NCBI GenBank assembly: GCA_032717465.1
Contig: CM064669.1
Location: 50,521,194-50,585,193, forward strand
Direction of reading: 5' to 3'
DNA length: 64,000 bases
Origin: Coenobita brevimanus
Lineage: Eukaryota > Arthropoda > Malacostraca > Decapoda > Coenobitidae
Shown: positions 59,201 to 64,000 of the stretch, piece by piece
How the letters are laid out: each line of letters begins with the position of its first letter
How positions within the stretch are numbered: the first letter of the stretch is position 1
Notes under the pieces: model-generated
The model's input: only the letters and a program-made list of their open reading frames with translations
Databases searched by the model: none
Told to the model about the DNA's origin: nothing
Program-made: the position numbers and the translations under genes

Positions 59201-60718
59201 TACAAAGAACCACCTCAGCATATGCTTCATTAAAACCTGTTGCCTTCACATTTTCATTCTTGCCACTTACATTCTCAGGCACTAAATTCATGATGCTATA
59301 AATTATGAAAGTGGAGATCCAATTAGGTTCAAATGCCAATAAATTAGGTAAGTGGAGATCTGACTAAGTTCAAATAACACACCATACCACAAACATACGG
59401 CCATAAATTGAGACCACATCTGCACCCAAGGACCAGCTGTGCAGATGATACCTAGCCCTTCACCTTCCACCTCAACACACTTCACTGATATTGCAAAAAA
59501 TATACTGCAGTACCAGGTTTACTGAAAGAGATAGGCAAAAATCACCAGCACCATCCAAACCCTAGCAGCAGTAGTAGTTCCAACCCTGGGCCTATCTAAA
59601 TGTGAAACCAGTATACTGCAGACTGTCCATCCTTCTCCAGGGGGATAGAGAGAGAAATGAAGAGCATCTTTATGACCAGGAAGCAGTTACCCAGTCATAT
59701 CACTGCTACCACATGACGGTGCCCCTCTTCAGCACCATCCTTTTCCCATCAATAAATAAGATAGGCTGTGTGCACAAGTAAGCACACACAAACAGAGCCA
59801 TCAACTGCCTGCTAAGGGCAATTAGCCATACAGCTATTTATTCAAAATTCATACTCTCAAAAGGATCACCTCCTTCACAGACAAACCATCCACAGATATT
59901 CTTCATAACCCCTGAGACAAAACTGTTATGCTAACAAACAAAAAGTGTAATCTTTGTCATGTTTATTTCCAAACATCCAACCAATTCTTCCTCTCATCAA
60001 TTCCTTCATATCCATTACTTCTTAACCACATTTTCTCATATACTCACAGAAAATATCCAATGGTATCCTTTGCCTCCTTCCACTTTCAAGCTCACTCATA
60101 CCGTATATACCCTGTTCACCACCCTCTTCATAACCCTATTCACCCCACATGATCGCATCATCTAAGAGTACCATTAGCATATTTTACTCCGACCAATAAC
60201 TTCCTTTGATATATATTGTAACATGAATCTACTTAACAAATCCAACAAATGTAAAATGTTTAATGAAATGAAATCAAAACCCACAAAAGTATAATTCTGT
60301 ATTAAATTTGCACACAAAACTAGAGGGCATTTACTCTAGGACCTCTTACCTCTTTCACATCAGTTAATGGCCACTTGTGGTTAGACAGATGAGTCAACTG
60401 AACTAGTAAGTAATGAGATCCATTTCTACCTCGTATCGAAAGCTCAATCAATATCATGTAACCATGACATAATCTCTGAGTGATCCACTTCCATCATATG
60501 AAACCAAACCAACTCAGCAAAGAAATAACACACTGATCTACCTCGTCATAACTGAGTGGCTCATAGGCCTGGTCAGCTTTGGGAGAGGTTGGGGGCTGGG
60601 CATCGGCAGGGGGGGCTGCCGGTGCAGCTGCGGGGGTGCTAGGGGGGATGTCGGCCTCCTGGGGGGCGGAGGTCGGCTGGGGCTCCATCACTGTCTGCTG
60701 CAGGGGGGTGGGGTCCAT
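44851..60718 (-). CDS. HDLBP: Vigilin, multi-KH RNA-binding protein (complete gene, 19 coding exons)
   Basis: Nineteen exons with GT-AG borders and matching phases join to a predicted 1304-residue protein, close to the length I recall for animal vigilin (about 1270). It has 15 KH-type units. GxxG loops are intact in KH2 (187), KH4 (332), KH5 (401), KH6 (472), KH7 (543), KH8 (617), KH9 (689), KH10 (763), KH12 (909), KH13 (1004), KH14 (1084) and KH15 (1157). KH1 (GENA), KH3 (GANN) and KH11 (TRRG) are degenerate, as in the family. An acidic insert (about 932-963) splits KH12, and the C-terminus ends WGPRR. Vigilin is a cytoplasmic, ER-associated RNA-binding protein involved in translation and mRNA stability (known for the family). 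The start ATG at 60718 sits in ACCATGG; an acceptor at 60746 implies a further 5' non-coding exon upstream. No frameshift or internal stop was seen. Confidence 0.97.
45591..45780. mobile_element. MITE-1-like copy in vigilin intron before exon 19
   Basis: Contains TTCACTTTAACTAGGC, ATCTTGAATGCTGAACTGC and a degenerate interior ending GAAAACCTCTACC. Older and more diverged than other copies. Confidence 0.5.
45830..46099 (-). CDS. HDLBP: Vigilin coding exon 18, end of KH15 and linker
   Basis: Residues 1172-1261. VEIKFPRGDDDPN and NVEECRDHLLNL, then a Gln/Ser/Gly-rich linker ending AQRKNE. Donor GAG|GTAAAT. Confidence 0.96.
46206..46795 (+). mobile_element. Non-LTR retrotransposon C-terminal fragment in vigilin intron
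   Basis: A + frame has PPTPRNIKTTPS, LSSLPPRPPQTSF, PPDIHPSESYLP and DRVHLAIQ. After a frame break, the end encodes CPGCNTAHHTIKHIMEDC and ALWESPVSAMAFL and stops before (ACT)n. These are features of the polymerase C-terminus of Jockey/RTE-like LINEs. The copy is antisense to vigilin and broken. Confidence 0.7.
47073..47990 (-). CDS. HDLBP: Vigilin coding exon 17, KH12-KH15 core in one 918 bp exon
   Basis: Residues 866-1171. Carries GARG, GQKG, GKRG and GSRG loops and the acidic insert between the two halves of KH12. It is several times longer than any other exon of the gene. Donor AAG|GTGAGG. Confidence 0.97.
48221..48418 (-). CDS. HDLBP: Vigilin coding exon 16, KH11 (degenerate)
   Basis: Residues 800-865. 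HHRHFVTRRGEVLRQIA has TRRG in place of GxxG. Ends RSGVQGDK; donor AAG|GTTAGA. Confidence 0.96.
48968..49114 (-). CDS. HDLBP: Vigilin coding exon 15, KH10
   Basis: Residues 751-799. HHRFLIGRNGANIRKI and ITIIGKK. Donor AAG|GTAAGA. Confidence 0.96.
49434..49529 (-). CDS. HDLBP: Vigilin coding exon 14, end of KH9
   Basis: Residues 719-750, VTIRGPKEDVHKAK to YTTE. This 96 bp exon is recognised from phase, splice sites and family similarity. Donor GAG|GTCAGT. Confidence 0.93.
49851..49997 (-). CDS. HDLBP: Vigilin coding exon 13, KH9 core
   Basis: Residues 670-718. FHNSMIGAGGKLIQSV and EECGGVAIKFP. Donor AAG|GTAATA. Confidence 0.96.
50194..50238. repeat. (TA)n microsatellite in a vigilin intron
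   Basis: TA array of about 45 bp, followed by AT-rich sequence and ATCC repeats. Confidence 0.9.
50250..50345 (-). mobile_element. (ATGG)n-tailed retroelement 3' end
   Basis: On the - strand: GCCTAGCCCCGGGCTCCTAC, then CTCATGGGGC, ending GGATGATGGATGG. The same end occurs at 55125 and 55603. Confidence 0.6.
50346..50713. other. Vigilin intron sequence, repeat-derived in part
   Basis: A segment with CATTCACTCATCATTCAAGC and CTCGGAATCCTGG resembles 54370-54395. It may be the upstream part of the (ATGG)n-tailed element. No gene. Confidence 0.4.
50714..50845 (-). CDS. HDLBP: Vigilin coding exon 12, end of KH8
   Basis: Residues 626-669. IREETGTRIDLPSEG to KIQDEL. Donor CTG|GTAGGT. Confidence 0.95.
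51086..51261 (-). CDS. HDLBP: Vigilin coding exon 11, end of KH7 and KH8 core
   Basis: Completes G567; QSDVVKIRGPKDD, then FHKFIIGKGGSNINK. Donor AAG|GTTATT. Confidence 0.96.
51711..52050 (+). mobile_element. LINE 3' end in vigilin intron
   Basis: Same family as 24145: RRNTLRRFGNVGRM, then a G-rich stretch and RPRMRW-like coding with a Trp substitution. Frameshifted near the end. Tail GTGTCTAGCAATA then AACAGATAGATA. Antisense to vigilin. Confidence 0.75.
52107..52263 (-). CDS. HDLBP: Vigilin coding exon 10, KH7
   Basis: Residues 515-566 plus one base. RFHRTIIGTKGDKIKEIRD; ends FPDP and donor G|GTAAGA. Confidence 0.96.
52497..52644 (-). CDS. HDLBP: Vigilin coding exon 9, KH6 core
   Basis: Completes K465; FYKHIIGKSGSNINRI with intact GKSG. 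Donor AAG|GTATGT. Confidence 0.96.
53015..53160 (-). CDS. HDLBP: Vigilin coding exon 8, end of KH5 and start of KH6
   Basis: Residues 417-464 plus two bases. VHVEFTDKQGG to YDQITVDP. Its acceptor region is tandemly duplicated in the intron just upstream. Confidence 0.95.
53147..53340. repeat. 94 bp tandem duplication spanning the exon 8 acceptor
   Basis: TCCACATGAACCTAACAGGA occurs at about 53150-53169 (the true exon 8 acceptor) and again 94 bp upstream in gene orientation (about 53244-53263). Flanking sequence is also similar (TTGCATACAAGTA / TTGCAAACAAGTA). Confidence 0.85.
54065..54195 (-). CDS. HDLBP: Vigilin coding exon 7, first part of KH5
   Basis: Completes A373 and encodes LTLVYAKANS and WLHKFIIGRKGANIR. 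Donor AAA|GTAAGA. Confidence 0.96.
54506..54689 (-). CDS. HDLBP: Vigilin coding exon 6, KH4
   Basis: Residues 312-372 plus one base. HKYVIGPRGSNIAEI, then the TLRGPQDKLGQ strand. The donor G|GTGCAC is weaker than the others but preserves phase with exon 7. Confidence 0.94.
54790..54830 (+). repeat. A-box-like SINE fragment
   Basis: GGGGATGGCTCAGTTGGTTAG resembles a tRNA D-arm/A box, but no B box follows. Probably a truncated tRNA-derived SINE. Confidence 0.35.
55125..55208 (-). mobile_element. (ATGG)n-tailed retroelement 3' end
   Basis: - strand GCCCCGGACTTTGATGCTCC, then CTCATGGGGCAAC, ending in GGATGATGGATGGATGG. Confidence 0.6.
55598..55690 (-). mobile_element. (ATGG)n-tailed retroelement 3' end
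   Basis: - strand GCCTAGCCCCGGGCTCCTAC, then TTGTGGGGCAATG, ending GGATGATGGATGG. Confidence 0.6.
55842..55960. repeat. ~23-24 bp minisatellite, about 4-5 copies
   Basis: Repeats of CACTACCTCAATACACCACT with ACCA, in vigilin intron 5. Confidence 0.9.
55985..56160 (-). repeat. 230 bp dispersed family copy, reversed
   Basis: The reverse complement has TGCCACCACATGAAGGCATC and CCCTCACCAGCACC, plus the GGTTCATCTGAAAGGTGAAC block of the family. Confidence 0.65.
56193..56408 (-). CDS. HDLBP: Vigilin coding exon 5, KH3 (degenerate)
   Basis: Residues 240-311. FHPFVCGANNEKIH lacks the second Gly. Donor ATG|GTGAGT. Confidence 0.96.
56607..56786 (-). CDS. HDLBP: Vigilin coding exon 4, KH2
   Basis: Residues 180-239. 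DHHRFILGKKGKKLQ with an intact GKKG loop. Donor CAG|GTAAAG. Confidence 0.96.
56870..57062 (+). repeat. 230 bp dispersed family copy
   Basis: AGCAGTAGTAGCTGCAGCCC, TTCATCTGAAATGTGAAGCC, GTGGACTGCAGAC and GTCACCACATGAAGGC followed by ACCTCTCCAGCACC. This is one of the best-preserved copies. Confidence 0.8.
57090..57197. repeat. ~54 bp direct duplication
   Basis: TTGGCAGGAGGAAGGAATAC plus AAAG and a GACAAAGAAAACTC segment occurs twice in a row. Confidence 0.8.
57200..57776. other. Vigilin intron 3, remaining sequence
   Basis: Unique AT-rich sequence. No gene, known repeat or regulatory motif recognised. Confidence 0.5.
57777..58022 (-). CDS. HDLBP: Vigilin coding exon 3, KH1 (degenerate)
   Basis: Residues 98-179. 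Contains NQFGENA in place of GxxG and RTGAHIEIS. Donor AAG|GTATTC. Confidence 0.96.
58040..58248 (+). repeat. 230 bp dispersed family copy
   Basis: TTCATCTGCAATGTGAAGCT, GTGGACTACAGG and GGCACCACATGATGGAATCC followed by CCTTCCAGCACC. Lies immediately upstream of coding exon 3. Confidence 0.7.
58249..58703. other. Vigilin intron 2, remaining sequence
   Basis: AT-rich sequence without recognised repeats or genes. Confidence 0.45.
58704..58817 (-). CDS. HDLBP: Vigilin coding exon 2, residues 60-97
   Basis: Starts LFPALPNAG and ends IASSVITQ, the conserved linker before KH1. Donor CAG|GTCAGT. Confidence 0.95.
58818..59560. other. Vigilin intron 1, first part
   Basis: AT-rich unique sequence. 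No gene or repeat family recognised. Confidence 0.5.
59563..59742 (+). repeat. 230 bp dispersed family copy
   Basis: AGCAGTAGTAGTTCCAACCC, CTAAATGTGAAACCAG, ACTGCAGACTG and CTACCACATGACGGTGCCCC followed by TCTTCAGCACC. Confidence 0.75.
59743..60541. other. Vigilin intron 1, second part
   Basis: AT-rich unique sequence up to the donor of the first coding exon. No other feature is supported. Confidence 0.5.
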
Positions 60719-60745
60719 GGTACTCGCCAAGTCGTTACAGTAACA
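60542..60745 (-). CDS. HDLBP: Vigilin exon 2 of the mRNA: 5' UTR end and residues 1-59
   Basis: The acceptor TTCTCCCCAG borders 60745. The ATG is at 60718-60716, so 27 nt are untranslated. Encodes a Pro/Ala/Gln-rich N-terminus ending PLSYDE, then donor GAG|GTAGAT. This part is poorly conserved in the family. Confidence 0.9.
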
Positions 60746-62499
60746 CTGGGGAGAACAACGACAGAACCTGATTAATTAAACTTTCAAAACAATTTTTCTC
60801 ATCTTCATAAATTAACAACTTTTGGTTCCAGCCTCTCATAAGCTGAATAAAATCATCTGGTAGCAGCAAAATATAACAAAATGCACAAAACCAAATTCAA
60901 GAGGTTAATTTTAACACCCTGGGAAGTCCCTCTTTTTTTTTTTTTTTCTGTACAATGATGACTCCATTCAGTTTAAGATGGACTGTTAGAGCTGGTGGTC
61001 AGATAAAGCCTTAGTAATTCCAACAACAGCACCAGACATCCTTAACACTACTTCAAAAGATCCTTCTCCGGCTTTATTAATTTTTTGCCATGTATTGCTG
61101 TGTTTCCCTTTTTCATAACTGCATTATTTTTTTAAAAGGGGCACAGCTATATCAAAAACTTTCAATACGGCATGAGTCTACAATTAGAGCCTATTAAAGA
61201 CCAAGAAAAGTCTCTCAAGTGTGCCCCATTGGTACACAGCAGCCAGGAGCTAGATCATTCAATACAAACAATTAAGAATGACCCATTGCTTATCTCCCGA
61301 GTGGAAGTATATGTGCAATAACCTTAATTGCCTCAAGGATTTACACCCTTCATGGGCCACATCTCCTCCCAAATTAGAGTTCATCATCATAAATCAATTT
61401 TCCACTACCTGTACTGTACTTAACAAGGACTACTGAAAGAAAAGAGTAAATAAACAAAACCTTGCTACTCCATACATAGCTATCAAATGTAACCAATTCT
61501 ATAAGCGGTGTCTGGCCAGTCCAGCCTTATCTCTGGCTTCTTATCTTCCTCCTTTTTACCAACCACAAGATTCTTCTCCATCTTTCGTTTTACTTCTTCG
61601 ATTACCTGATGCAATCGTTTCAGTCTTGCTACCTACTAATGGTATTATTTAGCTCTGGGGAACCTTTTTCAACTGGGTAAGTTAGATAATTATATCCTTC
61701 ATTAATCCCATCAGTGCTGGAGAGAGATGCCTTCATGTGGAGGCATAAACATAATTGTGCTACGGTGTTAACCTGTTATACAAATGTCCTGTAAGTATGC
61801 ACAAAAACATTACAAACTGCAGTATGTAGTATTTATATCAATATACAAAATACCTTAAAAAGAAAGAAAGAAAGAAAAAAAAAAAGTATAGTGTCAATCC
61901 ATGTTGAAAGACTAATAACAATACAGCAGTTACAGTTACAAACTACAAACCAGACAATCATCCCCTACTCCTCTCAGCTTAGATGATCAAGTGTACAGTA
62001 GTTAGAGAGGAGAGCTGATATGACCAGTAAACAAGGAGGCTCATTCCTAAACACCTATCAAATTTCATGCAACCACAATTTAGTACATGTGTATTTGGAG
62101 TTGTACATTCCCATCGAGAAGAAACTGACTGCATTCTATAATAACTGGAACAGCTGTCAAAACTGTCAGCAACAGCTCAAGTATGTCAAGGGATATCAGT
62201 AGTGGAGTGGCTTATCACTGGAATAGCCTATTACTATACCTCACCAGGCCAGTGAGCTGATTGTCACATATTATCCCTTTCACAGTGATCCTCCCACCCA
62301 CCCCTTTCATGTCAAATCATATTCTCTGCTTAAACTCTCCAATACAATCATGTACCTGTGCTATTTTTATAGTTTATTCTCACTACACTACCTTCAAAGG
62401 AATATACCCAGCTCAGCGATTTTTAGAGCTACAGGTGTTAGATACAGCCCTTGGTAACCCTTCACTGCCAAGGAGCTGTCCAAAGCCAAACAAATTATC
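60746..62499. other. Sequence upstream of vigilin start codon exon
   Basis: The acceptor at 60746 makes this an intron of the vigilin transcript, at least in part. The first, non-coding exon and the promoter cannot be located by eye and may lie here or beyond the window. A reversed 230 bp family fragment (GCTGGAGAGAGATGCC then TTCATGTGGAGGCAT) lies at about 61717-61750. Confidence 0.5.
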
Positions 62500-62720
62500 T
62501 GGAAGTGGTAGTAGTGGTAGTTACAGCCCCAAATTAACTTGAAACATTAAACCCAGTGGACTGCAGGTTAGTTGCCCTCTTCCTGCAGCCTACCTTCCTC
62601 CTTTTAGGAGCAAGGAAGGAGATGAGGGACATTTGCATAACCGGGCAGAAGAATTGCTCATTTGTACTGGTGCCACCATGTGAAGGCATCCCTCATCAGC
62701 ACAGTTAAATGGTAAATGAA
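62500..62720 (+). repeat. 230 bp dispersed family copy
   Basis: GGTAGTAGTGGTAGTTACAGC, GTGGACTGCAGG, CTGCAGCCTACCTTCCTCC and GTGCCACCATGTGAAGGCAT followed by CCCTCATCAGCAC. Confidence 0.8.
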
Positions 62721-62722
62721 AA

Positions 62723-62826
62723 TTGTTCCTAACCCCTTCACTATGACTGGCCTATTAAAAATAAAAAAAAATAAAAAAAATTGTTCCTAACCCCTTCGGT
62801 ATGACTGGTCTATTAAAAAAAAAGTT
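62723..62826. repeat. ~53 bp direct duplication
   Basis: ATTGTTCCTAACCCCTTC, then TATGACTGG and CTATTAAAAA, occurs twice with A-rich joints. The CCTAACCCCTTC block is also the 3' end of several 230 bp family copies. Confidence 0.8.
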
Positions 62827-62875
62827 ACCTCTATTACATCATGGGGTTATCAGCTTTTACTAGCATCTATGAAGT

Positions 62876-63066
62876 CCATCCATCCATCCATTGCCAGACG
62901 CCATGTATCCCAAATGGGGTGGCCAAGGGATTAGAGTTAATTGTTTTACAGGGAGGGGCACTAATCCTCCTCCAACCCCACTTGACACGTAGGGATGCCA
63001 ACAGCATCTGGTGTTCCCAGGCGGTCACCCATCCAAGTACTAACCAGACCCAACATTGCTTACCAG
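62876..63066 (-). mobile_element. 5S-rRNA-derived SINE (SINE3-like)
   Basis: The - strand from about 63066 to 62995 closely follows the 3' half of eukaryotic 5S rRNA: GGTTAGTACTTGGATGGG, then TGACCGCCTGGGAA and CACCAGATGCTGTTGG. It includes the internal promoter elements (box A-like TAAGCAATGTTGGG, box C). A non-5S body follows, then the tail GGCCACCCCATTTGGGAT, GGCGTCTGGCAAT and GGAT repeats. The 5S 5' half is missing. Confidence 0.82.
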
Positions 63067-64000
63067 TAGTTATTAACATGCTGAATGTATTGTTCCTTTA
63101 TTTCTTCCTAATTAGCCTATTGATAATTTTATTCAGCTTAGGACAGATTTTACTAGCTGCAAGAGTTAAATAAAACCTTCACTAACTCTTTACTACCAGG
63201 TACCCTCTCAAAGCTGGATCATCTGGTTGTGACAAGAATTAAAAATTTTTTGTGCAGCTTGGGATTTCAACATACTTTCCTCATTAAATCACATGGGATT
63301 CCAACACATTTTCCCCATCACACCACAAAGGATTTCATCATACTTCCCCCATCTCATTATTAGTGTACTTAGCACCACATCATACCTATTATATGCACAG
63401 TACACCAACAATCTACAGCTCTACCCATGTTGGTGCCTGTTATCAATACAGCTCCTCAATTGTGAACTATTCGTACTTTAAAATTAGTTTCCTTTTCCAA
63501 TATAGTTACCAGGCTAGCTTCCTTTACTGACACTAATACAGTTACCCAGAATTAACTTTAGTTTACTACTCCTGCCATTAGATAATTTTAGTACATTTAA
63601 GAAAGGCCTCTCATACTGAAAGGACTTACTAAGACTATATATAACCCTTGTTGTTTAAAAGACTGTCCTACACTGAATAGAAGTTTCATAGAATGTCCTC
63701 AATAAAATTAAAATGATGTCCCTGTGATCAGTGGGTTAAGGATGTGCTAAATTATATACAATGGAGGACAATAATGCAGAAGAGGAATGAAACAAAACTG
63801 GTTGATGAAAATATGGGGTGATGGTGAAAGGTGATCAAAGAAGTTATGAAGTGGATTTTGTACCTATGGTGCTAAGCAGGTAGTTGTGTAAGGGAAAGGC
63901 AGGGGTGGGGTGAATACAGTACTGGACTAAAATATGAGATAAATACTGAATAGGGATACAAACAATTCAAGATAGGGACCAGAAGCATACAGTTGGATAT
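63067..64000. other. AT-rich DNA to window end
   Basis: No gene is supported. A short segment at about 63600-63700 (AAAGGACTTACTAAGAC, ATAACCCTTG) resembles the 3' block of the 230 bp family. Confidence 0.5.

Noticed and set aside
62995..63066. Functional 5S rRNA gene
   Set aside because: Only the 3' half of 5S is present, with substitutions, and it runs into a retroelement-type tail without the T-run terminator expected of a 5S gene.

Overview
This is a eukaryotic nuclear fragment, most likely from an arthropod and probably a decapod crustacean. The reasons are spliced genes with short GT-AG introns, very high microsatellite density, arthropod-type mucin/peritrophin genes, and many LINE, SINE, hAT and MITE-like repeats. 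The species cannot be read from the sequence alone. There are no bacterial operons, CRISPR arrays or viral genes.

Region 1-33.6 kb is gene-poor. It is a mosaic of long (CA)n, (GA)n, (GATA)n and trinucleotide tracts, minisatellites with 24-44 bp units, homopurine/homopyrimidine tracts of about 0.7 kb, and transposable elements. Two elements can be delimited to the base. One is a 1.81 kb foldback element (13443-15253) with ~540 bp inverted arms and a TA target duplication. The other is a 974 bp hAT-like element (24137-25110) with an 8 bp target duplication and a LINE nested inside it. One orphan exon-like segment lies at 20241-20388.

Region 33.7-40.5 kb (+ strand) holds two paralogous three-exon genes. 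Each encodes a small secreted protein with a signal peptide, a four-cysteine N-terminal segment, a Thr/Pro-rich mucin-like stretch and a C-terminal type-2 (peritrophin/CBM14) chitin-binding domain. Each has a TATATAAG promoter box upstream. They look like a tandem duplication.

Region 44.85-60.75 kb (- strand) carries a complete vigilin gene (HDLBP/Dp1 family). Nineteen coding exons join in frame to a predicted 1304-residue protein with 15 KH-type repeats, 12 of which keep the GxxG loop. Its introns are rich in dispersed repeats but almost free of the long dinucleotide arrays that dominate the left half. The right end (62.9-63.1 kb) holds a 5S-rRNA-derived SINE whose 3' tail matches the tail of the LINE family found elsewhere in the window.

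The gene products act separately: vigilin is a cytoplasmic RNA-binding protein, and the two mucin-like proteins are extracellular and chitin-associated. The window gives no sign that they share a pathway.
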